Shown: piece after piece, positions 10,524-19,680 of the stretch
Position numbering within the stretch: the stretch's first letter is position 1
Layout: each line of letters begins with the position of its first letter
Assembly (NCBI GenBank): GCA_947259315.1
Contig: CAMYLR010000009.1
Coordinates: 1-64,000 of the forward strand
Length of the DNA: 64,000 bases
Source: an uncultured Gemmatimonadales bacterium
GTDB taxonomy: Bacteria; Gemmatimonadota; Gemmatimonadetes; JACCXV01; JAHWKZ01
Direction of reading: 5' to 3'
Position numbers and translations under genes: made by a program
The notes under the pieces: model-generated
What the model was told of the DNA's origin: nothing
The model's database searches: none
Seen by the model: only the letters and a program-made list of their open reading frames with translations

Positions 10524-11408
10524 CTACTCGATCTCGCGGGCTATTTGGCTGACTCGCGCCACGAACTCTGGAGCCACATCAATTGACGTCGTATTGGCAT
10601 CTACATGTTCAACTGTTCGCATTCCAACGAGTGCCACGCTGACCTCCGGAATGTCCAGTGCAAACCGTACAAGTGCAGCCGCGACCTCGTCCGTGCCTTG
10701 TTGAGCGTCGTCGGCTTCAAGTCGCTCAGCGATTCCCGCAAGCAGCGTGCCTGATCCAAGCACTTGGCGGGCTATGACCGCTGTCCCAGTCTCCGCGGCA
10801 AGCGAGAGCGCCGGCTTCGCCCCGCTGAGCGTGCAGGGATTGAGTTCGAGTTGAACACAGTCAACCCCGCAGTCGCGTATGGCCACACGAGCATCTTCAG
10901 GTGACCGTGTAGATACGCCATAGAACCGGATCATCCCTCGATCCCGGAGCTTGGTTAGGGTCTCGATCCAGGCTTTGTCTTCGAGCACTTCGACCGGCGG
11001 GCTGTGGAGCATCATGACATCCAGATAATCCGTGCCAAGCCGCCTGAGACTGCGCTCCACTGCTGACTCTATGTACTTCGGCGCATACCGATCAGACGCA
11101 GGCGACGCCGGGAATAGCGGCAGCCGCTTGAGCACCTTGTCTCCGAGCGTGGCCGGAAGACCGGCTTTCGTAGCGATCATGATCTCGCCGCGTCTGCGAC
11201 CGACCGCCCGTCCCAACCATCGCTCAGCCCATCCGGCCCCGTAGCTGTCCGCCGTATCAAAAAAAGTGACCCCACGGTCTATGCAACGATTGATAACCCT
11301 TTCGACGGGAGCGAATGCCCTCGGCCCCGAGAGCGGGTTCAACCTGCTGGTTCCCAGACCAAGAGCTGAGACTCGAACGGCGTGTCTTCCGAACGGGCGT
11401 AGATCCAT
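10524..11408 (-). CDS. Aldo/keto reductase family protein
   Basis: MDLRPFGRHAVRVSALGLGTSRLNP; FFDTADSYGAGWAERWLG; DYLDVMMLHSPP; annotated start chosen at internal ATG. Confidence 0.85.
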   Translation of the reverse strand: MDLRPFGRHAVRVSALGLGTSRLNPLSGPRAFAPVERVINRCIDRGVTFFDTADSYGAGWAERWLGRAVGRRRGEIMIATKAGLPATLGDKVLKRLPLFPASPASDRYAPKYIESAVERSLRRLGTDYLDVMMLHSPPVEVLEDKAWIETLTKLRDRGMIRFYGVSTRSPEDARVAIRDCGVDCVQLELNPCTLSGAKPALSLAAETGTAVIARQVLGSGTLLAGIAERLEADDAQQGTDEVAAALVRFALDIPEVSVALVGMRTVEHVDANTTSIDVAPEFVARVSQIAREIE

Positions 11409-11449
11409 AAAACCAAGGTTATCACTGCTGATCGCGCTGGCAAAGCCTT

Positions 11450-12841
11450 TCAGCTGGCGAGAAGTGCCCCGCCCAACGGCTTCAACTTCGCTGTGAAATG
11501 CCGTAACGTAGGTGGCGCCTCGACGATCACGAGCCCGCGTATCCGGCTCCGCAGGTCGTTTACGTGCGCCACGACCTCGCACAGGTAGTCGACGTGGCTC
11601 TGCGTGTACACGCGACGCGGGAACGCGAGGCGAACGAGCTCCATCGGCGCCGGTTTCTCCGATCCATCCGGTTGATGTCCAAACATCACCGAGCCGATCT
11701 CGACCGATCGCACGCCGCCCTCGGCGTACAAGACGACCGACAGCGCCCACGCCGGAAACTCGAGCGGCGGGATATGCGGGAGCATCGCCTTGGCATCGAT
11801 GTAGATCGCATGCCCTCCGGGTGGCCGCACGATCGGAATCCCGGCTGCCATCAGCTTGTCACCGAAGTAGGCGACCGAACGGACCCGGTACCGTAAGTAC
11901 GCCTCGTCCAGCGCCTCGAACAGACCGAGTGCGACCGCCTCCAGATCGTGTCCGGCGAGGCCGCCGTAGGTCGGGAACCCCTCGGTCAGGATCAACTGGT
12001 CACGACAGTCGTGGGCGAGGTCGTCGTCGTTGAGCGCGAGAAAACCGCCGATGTTCGTCAGGCCGTCTTTCTTGGCGCTCATCGTGCAACCATCGGCGTA
12101 CGAGAACATCTCCTTCGCGATCTCGAGCGGGGTCTTGTCGCCGTATCCTTCCTCGCGTTGTTTTATGAACCAGCTGTTCTCGGCGAAACGACACGCATCG
12201 AGAAAAAGCGGGATGCCGTGATGACGGCAGAGCTCGCTCACAGCACGGATGTTCGCCATGCTCACCGGTTGACCCCCGCCCGAATTGTTGGTCACCGTGA
12301 CGAACACCATCGGCACATTCCCACCTTCACTCTCCAGCGTGTCGGCTAGCGCCGCGACGTCCAGGTTCCCCTTGAACGGATGCTCGACCTCGGGATGGAG
12401 CGCCTCGGCGATCGGCAGGTCACGCGCCTCAGCGGACTGCGCTTCGATGTTGGCCCGCGTGGTATCGAAATGGGTGTTGTTTGGCACGATCTGTCCCGCG
12501 CTCACCGCCGCGCCAAAGAGGATGTGCTCGGCGGCGCGCCCCTGGTGGGTCGGGAGCACGTGCTTGAAACCGGTGATCTTACGCACCGCGTCCCGGAACC
12601 GATAAAATGACCGCGCACCGGCGTACGACTCGTCGGCCCGCATGACCCCCGCCCACTGTTCGGATGACATCGCGCCGGTGCCCGAATCGGTCAGCAAGTC
12701 GATCAGTATGTCCTCCGCCTTGACCCGGAAGAGGTTGTAGTGGGCGTTCCGAAGCGCCTCGATGCGCTCCTCACGGTTGAGCTGGCGAATCGGCTCGACG
12801 GTCTTGATTCGAAACGGCTCGATGATCGTTTGAAACTCCAT
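11450..12841 (-). CDS. Tryptophanase / tyrosine phenol-lyase family beta-eliminating lyase
   Basis: EPFRIKTVEPI...ILIDLLTDSGTGAMSSEQWAGVMRADESYAGARSFYRF...VLPTHQGRAAEHILFGA; SAKKDGLTNIGGFLALN (PLP lysine). Confidence 0.88.
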   Translation of the reverse strand: MEFQTIIEPFRIKTVEPIRQLNREERIEALRNAHYNLFRVKAEDILIDLLTDSGTGAMSSEQWAGVMRADESYAGARSFYRFRDAVRKITGFKHVLPTHQGRAAEHILFGAAVSAGQIVPNNTHFDTTRANIEAQSAEARDLPIAEALHPEVEHPFKGNLDVAALADTLESEGGNVPMVFVTVTNNSGGGQPVSMANIRAVSELCRHHGIPLFLDACRFAENSWFIKQREEGYGDKTPLEIAKEMFSYADGCTMSAKKDGLTNIGGFLALNDDDLAHDCRDQLILTEGFPTYGGLAGHDLEAVALGLFEALDEAYLRYRVRSVAYFGDKLMAAGIPIVRPPGGHAIYIDAKAMLPHIPPLEFPAWALSVVLYAEGGVRSVEIGSVMFGHQPDGSEKPAPMELVRLAFPRRVYTQSHVDYLCEVVAHVNDLRSRIRGLVIVEAPPTLRHFTAKLKPLGGALLAS

Positions 12842-12854
12842 CACACAGCCTTCG

Positions 12855-13445
12855 TTAATCGCTGGAAGAGACCGGCTCGAGAGCGGCGAGCTGCTCGAAC
12901 TCACGGACGAGATCGCCGCGACCGGCGCGCTCCAGCGCCGGAAACAAGATCTGGATCGGGAGCGCGACGCGACGCGCGTTACCGCCCGGCGGTTCCGGGT
13001 TGAACAGCACCAGGCCTATGACGAGCTCGTCTCCGTCGTCTGGACTCGACGTCAGAGCTTCGCGTAGATCGGCCGTCGAGACGGCGGGCACGACGCGCGC
13101 GTCAACACCGGTGAGATTCGAGACGCCAGCGCCATCCATCGTCAAACCGCGATCCCGCGGGACCACTGCTTCGAGCGCCTCGTCTACGGCTTTCTTAAAA
13201 GGATCCGCCAGCCGATCGTCGGCGATGACGCTGTTCCGAGCGGGACGATACCACTGATCGCCGGGTACGCGGTCGACCGGCTCGCCGGTCAGCACGCGCA
13301 CCGCTTCGCGGCGGTTGGCGTCGTACTCCCGATTGGCGCTGAACGTAGGTCCCTCGCCCTTACGCAGCAGGACGAGGACCGTCACCATTCCGGCCAGGAA
13401 GAGAACCGATATGACCAGCACGGCGACGCCAAGTAGCGGGCCCAT
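12855..13445 (-). CDS. Hypothetical membrane-anchored protein
   Basis: Single N-terminal TM (MGPLLGVAVLVISVLFLAGMVTVLVLLRK) plus soluble domain; no family recognised. Confidence 0.55.
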   Translation of the reverse strand: MGPLLGVAVLVISVLFLAGMVTVLVLLRKGEGPTFSANREYDANRREAVRVLTGEPVDRVPGDQWYRPARNSVIADDRLADPFKKAVDEALEAVVPRDRGLTMDGAGVSNLTGVDARVVPAVSTADLREALTSSPDDGDELVIGLVLFNPEPPGGNARRVALPIQILFPALERAGRGDLVREFEQLAALEPVSSSD

Positions 13446-13508
13446 CGATGAGCGCTAAACCGTTGCGATCGGCTTGCCAACCCGCCGGTCCGGCATTACC
13501 GTCGCGCG

Positions 13509-13709
13509 ATGGTCAAAGACACGATCCAAAAGGTGCTGGCCAAGTTCATCCCGTGGCGCCCCTGGTTGGCGCTAGCGCTGCTGCTGATCGGTATAGCGAT
13601 CACGATCCCGGCCTTCAAGAACCATAGTCTCTGGATGGCTCTCGCGGGTGCGCCGTTCCTCGGCGGGGCGCTCGGCGTGTTGCTGATTCCACTCCCGTAC
13701 CCGCGGTAG
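13509..13709 (+). CDS. Small two-TM protein
   Basis: 66 aa, LALALLLIGIAITIP ... FLGGALGVLLIPLPYPR. Confidence 0.4.
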   Translation: MVKDTIQKVLAKFIPWRPWLALALLLIGIAITIPAFKNHSLWMALAGAPFLGGALGVLLIPLPYPR

Positions 13710-13716
13710 GAAACTC

Positions 13717-14199
13717 CTAAGACGTTCCGTCGTGTTCGTGTCCCGGTGGTTCGGGTGTAGGCGTGCCCGGCAGCCCCTGGCTGTACTTCGCCTCGACCAA
13801 TGCTCGAATCTCCGGTAACGGCATCCCCGCCGCGTGTTGTACCTTCGCCTCCCGGGCGACATCGAGACAGATCGTTCAGCCAAACCCCATCAAGTCGATG
13901 TCGACCCGCGGCACGGGCCCGCTTCGATCGATCGCGTCGACGAAGCAATCGTAGGCGGAGATGTGAGGCGGGGATTCATCCTCACAGCCGCAGTAGCACG
14001 GGATGTACTCGAGCACCTCCGGATGCTTGGCAGCGAAAACGTAGATCTCGACGATGTCCTCCGGCACTTGATCCATGATCACCGGGAACTCGACCCCGTC
14101 GATCAGAACCCAATCGGCGGAAGTAGACACTCGATCGCCGCCGGCTTCGCCACAACCCGCCGCGATACAGATCAAGAGGCCAAGGACAGACATTCGCAT
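13717..14199 (-). CDS. PCYCGC-motif lipoprotein with in-frame TGA (candidate selenocysteine) at 13876-13878
   Basis: MRMSVLGLLICIAAGCGEAGG lipobox; HPEVLEYIPCYCGCEDESPPHISAYDCFVDAIDRSGPVPRVDIDLMGFG[TGA]TICLDVAREAKVQHAAGMPLPEIRALVEAKYSQGLPGTPTPEPPGHEHDGTS then TAG; the frame continues coherently after TGA. Confidence 0.65.
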
Positions 14200-14444
14200 A
14201 GGGCGACTAATATATCTGTTCGCGACCACACGCGTCGACTGCAGCGTCCATACGCCCTCTGCCGTCCAAGGAGGGGACTTTCCCCTCAAAAAAAAGGGTT
14301 TCTACTACAGCACTGGTTCCAAATTTCCGACTCCAGGTTGAAGAGGCTCCTGACCGACAAATCCCCTCACAAACCATAGGATCAAACGAAACGCCAGCGA
14401 GCAAGGGTGACAGAACCGAAAGCAGGCAAACTGTGAGGAGGACA

Positions 14445-15284
14445 ATGAGAACTCCGGGGCTATTTGTTGTGGGTCTTTTCCTGTCGGGCTGCGCTAGTCA
14501 AGACAACCCAACCGCGCTCGCCGACCTCAATCCGGTAGCGGAGTTCGAGGTCGAGCTTGCAGAGGTGGAGACGATGCAAGCAGTTGAGGTGCTCGTCAGC
14601 GTGCGCGAGGGTGGTAGCCCGATGCGGCTGAGGAACGCGCGGCTCGAGGTTCAGTCCCCCTCGGGGCCCACGCAGCTGATCCCGCTCGAGTCCGACCCCC
14701 ACGGATACGGCGCGCATGTGCGCTTCTACGAGCCGGGTGAGCACCATCTCCACCTCCACGGGCAACCCGAGAAGAACCACCTGTCACGAGAGATGGGTGA
14801 GCACGACCTCCACGTCGAGCGTCAGCACCTCGAGGTCAGCGACCACCGGTTCGAGATCGCGGTGAGTCCGGCCCCGATCATCGTCGGCGCACCCGGCCGC
14901 GTGATCCTGTACGCGTGGGAGCTCGAGCACGATGGTGGCATCGGGCACGAGGCCGAGGGCGTCGAGTTACACGCCACGCTGCACATGCCGAATGACGCCG
15001 AAGTACGACTCGAGTTTGCAGAGGTCGAGCACGGGCAGTACGAGGCTGCCGCCGTCTTCCCGGTCGCCGGATCGTATGGCCTCCAAGTCGAAGTCGAGGC
15101 CGACGATCACGGGGACGAAGATGACGGACACGATGACGAGGGCGATGACCACGGTGACGAGGGCGACGATGATCACGCCGACGGTGAGGACGACGACCAC
15201 GGCGCGGAGTTCGAGATTCACGTGCCATCCTTGACCGGCGAGATCGTAGACGACGGAGGGGACGATGACGGCCATGGGCATTAA
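14445..15284 (+). CDS. FixH/YtkA-like lipoprotein with Asp/His-rich C-terminal tail
   Basis: GTGAGGAGGACAATG start; lipobox FLSGCAS; two YtkA-like repeats; DDHGDEDDGHDDEGDDHGDEGDDDHADGEDDDHG. Confidence 0.65.
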   Translation: MRTPGLFVVGLFLSGCASQDNPTALADLNPVAEFEVELAEVETMQAVEVLVSVREGGSPMRLRNARLEVQSPSGPTQLIPLESDPHGYGAHVRFYEPGEHHLHLHGQPEKNHLSREMGEHDLHVERQHLEVSDHRFEIAVSPAPIIVGAPGRVILYAWELEHDGGIGHEAEGVELHATLHMPNDAEVRLEFAEVEHGQYEAAAVFPVAGSYGLQVEVEADDHGDEDDGHDDEGDDHGDEGDDDHADGEDDDHGAEFEIHVPSLTGEIVDDGGDDDGHGH

Positions 15285-16413
15285 GCAGTCGGCGCGCTGG
15301 TGGTCCGGCATATTCTGTCTGGCACTCGCGCTTGCGCCCACAGATCTACTGGCTCAGGAAACCGAAGCGGTCGAGGAAGAACCGGTCGGTGAGCGCGTCG
15401 TGCCCACCAACGCGTTTCTGGTTTCGGGCTACGGCACCGTTGGGTATGTAGCGCGGCTGGAAGGCGAAGACGAGAATGCGTTTACAGCCAGTTTCAGCCC
15501 GATCCTGTTATTCCAGTTCCAGGATCGGATTCTCTTCGAAGCCGAGTTCGAATTCGAGTTGACGGAGGGTGTAACGGAGACCGGACTCGAGTACGCACAA
15601 CTCGACTACGTCGCGACAGACAACCTGACCGTTACAGCCGGCAAGTTCTTGGTTCCGTTCGGAGTTTTTGGAGAGCGACTACACCCGACCTGGATCAACA
15701 AGTTCCCTAGCTCCCCACCGATCTACGGCCACCACGTAGCCGAGTTCGGTGTCGAGCCCCTGTTTCCGATTCTCTCCGACGTCGGAATCATGGGACGCGT
15801 GACCATAGCTCCGGAACCGTGGCAGATCAGTCTTAACGGTTACGTGACTCAGGGCCCCGCGCTCGAGGGTGAATTCGATCTCGAGGACGAGGAGGAGTTT
15901 CACGCACCGGAGTTCGAGTTCCCCGCCTCCTCCGCAGACAACAACACGGGCAAGATGCCAGGTGCCCGCATCGACGTTGCTCTCCCGCCTTGGTTCGAGG
16001 TGAACGGATCGTTCCTGAACGGGGACTACGACGACGAAGGGGTGTTGGACCTAACCGGGTGGAACATCGCGGCCGAATTCCGCCACTCCAATTTCGAGGC
16101 GCGCGGAGAGTATTTGCAGGTGCGCCAGGAGCTAGAGACGGAGGAAGGTTTTCCAACCCTCAGGCGACACGGGTTTTACGCCCAGGCTGCCTACCGGTTC
16201 GGACCGTGGGAACCGGTCTTCCGCTGGACGAAGATTTTCGACGACAAGCTGGAAGACGATAAGGTCGCCGAGGGCGCCCGACAGATCGGCATCGGGATCG
16301 ACTACTGGTTCAGCCCTTCAGTTGCCGTGATGGCGGGTTTCGAGCTGAATGACGAGTCAGGTGTAGAGCTGGACAACGATCGATTCGTGATCCATGTGGG
16401 CTTCGGCTATTAG
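15265..16413 (+). CDS. Outer-membrane beta-barrel / porin-like protein
   Basis: Signal peptide then alternating beta strands: VSGYGTVGYVARLEGEDENAFTASFSPILLFQFQDRILFEAEFEFELTEG; C-terminal FVIHVGFGY. Confidence 0.7.
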   Translation: MTAMGIKQSARWWSGIFCLALALAPTDLLAQETEAVEEEPVGERVVPTNAFLVSGYGTVGYVARLEGEDENAFTASFSPILLFQFQDRILFEAEFEFELTEGVTETGLEYAQLDYVATDNLTVTAGKFLVPFGVFGERLHPTWINKFPSSPPIYGHHVAEFGVEPLFPILSDVGIMGRVTIAPEPWQISLNGYVTQGPALEGEFDLEDEEEFHAPEFEFPASSADNNTGKMPGARIDVALPPWFEVNGSFLNGDYDDEGVLDLTGWNIAAEFRHSNFEARGEYLQVRQELETEEGFPTLRRHGFYAQAAYRFGPWEPVFRWTKIFDDKLEDDKVAEGARQIGIGIDYWFSPSVAVMAGFELNDESGVELDNDRFVIHVGFGY

Positions 16414-16425
16414 GAGAGTGGGATA

Positions 16426-17067
16426 ATGAAGGCTATTAACAGAGTTCGAGCCTCACGCTCGCTAGGGTGCTTTCTGGCCGGGGTTTCGCTCCTCCTACCG
16501 ACCTCGGCCGGTGCACAAGACTCGAATGAAGCTGAGCTAATCATGAGCGGCGCTGCGGTATATGGGAAGATGTGCGGGCGTTGCCACAACCCGAGGTCCC
16601 CGATCGAGCGAAGCGACCGGGAGTGGGTCACGATCATCGCGCATATGCGGGTTCGCGGCAATCTCACCGGTGGCCAGGTTCGCCAGATTCTCGCTTTCCT
16701 ACAGGCGACAAACACCGACCCCGGCCAGCCAACGCCTATCGCGTCGAGTGCCGACGTAGTGGAGGGCGCTGGCACACCGGGAGCCGTTAATGGCGAACTG
16801 GAGGCTCCGATCCGGCTAGATCTGGCAGAACGAGGTGGCCAAGTGCTCCGCGAGAAGGCTTGCCTCGGGTGTCACGTGCTCGGTGGCGAGGGTGGGAACG
16901 TCGGACCAAAATTAGACGGCGTGATCGATCGTCGAGATCTCGGGTACCTCCGGCGCAAGCTACGAGATCCGACGTTTGACAACTCGACCTCGATGATGCC
17001 AAACCTTGCGCTCTCGCAAGAAGAGGTCGAAGCGATCCTCGCGCACCTTGCCAAAAAGCGAGAATAG
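16426..17067 (+). CDS. Diheme c-type cytochrome
   Basis: Signal peptide; CGRCH and CLGCH heme motifs. Confidence 0.85.
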   Translation: MKAINRVRASRSLGCFLAGVSLLLPTSAGAQDSNEAELIMSGAAVYGKMCGRCHNPRSPIERSDREWVTIIAHMRVRGNLTGGQVRQILAFLQATNTDPGQPTPIASSADVVEGAGTPGAVNGELEAPIRLDLAERGGQVLREKACLGCHVLGGEGGNVGPKLDGVIDRRDLGYLRRKLRDPTFDNSTSMMPNLALSQEEVEAILAHLAKKRE

Positions 17068-17120
17068 ACACCGGGACACGGCTCTGCAGCCGTGTATGTA
17101 ACCTTGAAGAGAGGTGGATT

Positions 17121-17756
17121 GTGGTTCGCATCTTGATGGGTATCGTCGTGGTCGTCCTTGTTAGTAGCGGGATTAGTGGATGCGAAACAAGGGATGAACA
17201 AACGCCCAGCGTCGCCAGCGAGTCAATGGAAGGTCCGATGACGGAAGAGGACCGTGCCCCGGGCCCTGCCGAGCAACCACAACCAGAGGAACCATCCCCC
17301 TCGAAGGTTGATCAGGAGCCGACGACAGAGGAAGTCGCAGACGTGACCCGGCAGCCGCGGCCCGAGAACACGGACCGCGCCGATGGTGGTGACGATACCG
17401 CTGGTGAGCGCGAGCCCGCCTCTGAGGACGAGGCGATGGCCCCAGCTCCTACCGAACCAGCCGGCGATTGTGCAGCGATCTCCCAGGCGTTAGTCGACCA
17501 GGGGCGAGAGCTTTTCGCTGGCAAGGGGAACTGCGCCGCATGTCATGGAGCCGGTGGCGAGGGCGGACCTGTCGGGCCTGACTTGACGGATGAGCAATGG
17601 ATCAACGCGGACGGGACTCTCGGTTCTATCGCGGATGTCGTGCGCTCCGGCGTGACGGAGCCTAAAGAGTTCCCCGCCCCGATGCCCCCCCTGGGGGGCG
17701 CTGCTCTGAGCCCGGAAGAGGTGTGCGCCGTCGCTGCGTATGTGCACTCACTCTAG
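17121..17756 (+). CDS. Monoheme c-type cytochrome lipoprotein-like with Pro/Glu-rich linker
   Basis: GELFAGKGNCAACHGAGGEGGPVGPDLTDEQWINADGTLGSIADVVRSG; N-terminal SSGISGC. Confidence 0.82.
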   Translation: MVRILMGIVVVVLVSSGISGCETRDEQTPSVASESMEGPMTEEDRAPGPAEQPQPEEPSPSKVDQEPTTEEVADVTRQPRPENTDRADGGDDTAGEREPASEDEAMAPAPTEPAGDCAAISQALVDQGRELFAGKGNCAACHGAGGEGGPVGPDLTDEQWINADGTLGSIADVVRSGVTEPKEFPAPMPPLGGAALSPEEVCAVAAYVHSL

Positions 17757-17821
17757 CCCGCGGTGTTTGACATCCCTGCATTGACTGCAAAGCCACAATA
17801 TCCCAACTAACGCGTTGACTG

Positions 17822-18856
17822 ATGCAGATTGAGGACCAAGCAATCGGTCGCAAGACGACTCGGCTGACGGATCGGCTGGCCCTACACGGCCTCGACTACG
17901 CCATCCCGACCGTGGCGACACGGCTACCGTACTTCCTGGGCGCGATGACACTAACCGCTATTGTCATCCTGGCCGCTACGGGTGCATACCTGGCCCAGTT
18001 CTACCAGCCGTCCCCCTTCGGGGCGCATGCTAGTGTCGTATACATCATCGAAGTCGCCCCGTTTGGCGACCTCGCCCGCAACCTCCATTGGTGGGCCGCC
18101 AACGCTGTAGTAGCGTCCATTCTCCTCCACCTTACGTGGGTATTCTATCGCGGCTCGTACCGCGTACCTCGTGAGTTGACGTGGTGGGTTGGGGTGGGAA
18201 TGCTGGGGTGCCTGTTCCTGCTCTTTTTTACTGGCACCACCTTGCCAAACGACCAAGAGGGATTCGAGGCTCTGGCCCATAACCTCGCGGCTGCCGAGTG
18301 GATGGGGCCGCTCGGGGTGGTCCTGACGCACGCGTTCACGCGCAGCACCCCGCTACTGGCACGACTCTATGCCCTTCATATCTCGGTCCTCCCGCTGGCG
18401 CTCTTCGCGCTACTAGGAGTCCATCTGTACCTCATCCGGTACCTGGGCATCCACACGCACCCTGGTGAAGAGCGCCACGGGGCGACATTCCGCAAGCATT
18501 TGCAGCGAATGACTGCCTATGGCCTCTGGCTTGTGGCAGGCCTGATTGTGGTGAGTCTCGTCTGGCCACGCGAGCTGGGGTATCCGGCGGTGGCGGGAGC
18601 AGAGGTGACCAAGCCGCCACTGCCGTTTCTGTGGCTGGTGGCACTCGAGAACCAGTGGGGCATCACAGCCCTGGCGCTCAGTATGCCGGTGATCTTTCTG
18701 ATGTTGGCTGCTCTACCACTAGTGGACAGGCGGGCTGTCGACTCGCGGCGTGGTATGCGCTGGCGGGCAGGTGGGGCACTGCTCGCCTGGACCGTGTTGA
18801 TCGCACTCACGCTGATCGCCGCGCTCGTGCCGCAGCAGCAACACCTCGGGATGTAG
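17822..18856 (+). CDS. Cytochrome b (bc/b6f type) with subunit-IV-like C-terminal helices
   Basis: NLHWWAANAVVASILLHLTWVFYRGSYRVPRELTWWVG; ALHISVLPLALFALLGVHLYLIR; two His pairs for bis-heme. Confidence 0.85.
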   Translation: MQIEDQAIGRKTTRLTDRLALHGLDYAIPTVATRLPYFLGAMTLTAIVILAATGAYLAQFYQPSPFGAHASVVYIIEVAPFGDLARNLHWWAANAVVASILLHLTWVFYRGSYRVPRELTWWVGVGMLGCLFLLFFTGTTLPNDQEGFEALAHNLAAAEWMGPLGVVLTHAFTRSTPLLARLYALHISVLPLALFALLGVHLYLIRYLGIHTHPGEERHGATFRKHLQRMTAYGLWLVAGLIVVSLVWPRELGYPAVAGAEVTKPPLPFLWLVALENQWGITALALSMPVIFLMLAALPLVDRRAVDSRRGMRWRAGGALLAWTVLIALTLIAALVPQQQHLGM

Positions 18857-18864
18857 AAAGTGAG

Positions 18865-19386
18865 ATGATGCGAAAACGTAGTGGTGTGCTAGTGGTCATC
18901 GTGACGATGGCGTTCCTAGTGGTCGGGCAGTCATCCGCCAGTGGCCACGGGGCTGCGATCAGGCTCGCAGCAACGGTCGTCACGGCCGGGGACTCGTTAG
19001 CGCTCACCGGCGAAGGACTAGGTGAAAGCGCCGATATCACGTTGGTGCTCGAAAGCGCCTCGTTTGAGACCGTCCTGGCGGCCGTTCGAGGTGACGACCA
19101 CGGCCGCTTCGCGACCGTCGTCCGGATACCCCCGGAGGCACCGCCCGGCGCGTATCGCGTGGTGGCCACCGCCGGCGACGACACCGCGACCGCCGACCTC
19201 GTGGTGACTCGCGCAACAGCCGATGAGAAGGAACTTTCGGATCCCGGGCAGCAAACGTTGGATGGGGCGAGAGCGGACGCGCTCGAGCTCGACCGCCGAC
19301 GCCTGCCTGGCGAAGCAGGCTTGGCCTGGGGAGTGGCTCTGTTGCTGGTGGTGCTGGGCCTCTGGCTGAGCCGGAAAAGAGAATAG
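18865..19386 (+). CDS. Secreted C-terminally anchored Ig-like/IPT-like domain protein
   Basis: Signal peptide ASGHGAAIRLAATVVTAGDSLALTGEGL; C-terminal TM plus KRE. Confidence 0.5.
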   Translation: MMRKRSGVLVVIVTMAFLVVGQSSASGHGAAIRLAATVVTAGDSLALTGEGLGESADITLVLESASFETVLAAVRGDDHGRFATVVRIPPEAPPGAYRVVATAGDDTATADLVVTRATADEKELSDPGQQTLDGARADALELDRRRLPGEAGLAWGVALLLVVLGLWLSRKRE

Positions 19387-19414
19387 AACCCCACGGGCAC
19401 TCAGGAATAAGAGG

Positions 19415-19678
19415 ATGACCGGATTCCATGGATCACACAGCGCGGTATCGCACACCCGCGCCCTAGCGATCACGGGGTGGCTCACGGGCATCTACTTCGT
19501 CGTCGAGCTCGGGATCGGGGTCTGGACAGGTTCCGTTGCCGTGATTTCCGACGCCTTTCACACGTTCTCTGCCGTTGGCGGTGTGCTCATCGCGCTGGTG
19601 GCAGGCCGGATCGCCGCACGTCCGGCAAGCACGACGCAGGATCGCGGCCTGAGCACGGGCGGGTGCCCGAGTGCCTGA
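19415..19678 (+). pseudogene. Truncated cation diffusion facilitator (CDF/CzcD-like) N-terminal fragment
   Basis: ITGWLTGIYFVVELGIGVWTGSVAVISDAFHTFSAVGGVLIALVAGRIAARPAST is CDF TM1-TM2; ORF then loses similarity and stops; the remaining TMs are absent. Confidence 0.65.
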
Positions 19679-19680
19679 CC

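Noticed and set aside
13876-14289. Simple 137-aa PCYCGC protein ending at the TGA
   Set aside because: Kept as an alternative, but the downstream frame continues with family-like sequence (TICLDVAREAK...EIRALVEAKY), so plain termination is the less parsimonious reading.
14266-14300. AGGGGACTTTCCCCT inverted repeat next to A8
   Set aside because: Considered as a rho-independent terminator, but the T-run would precede the stem on the minus strand and be an A-run on the plus strand; function unsupported.
15100-15215. Possible CRISPR or tandem repeat array
   Set aside because: Short imperfect codon-level repeats encoding an Asp/His-rich tail; no constant repeat/spacer structure. No CRISPR array found in the window.
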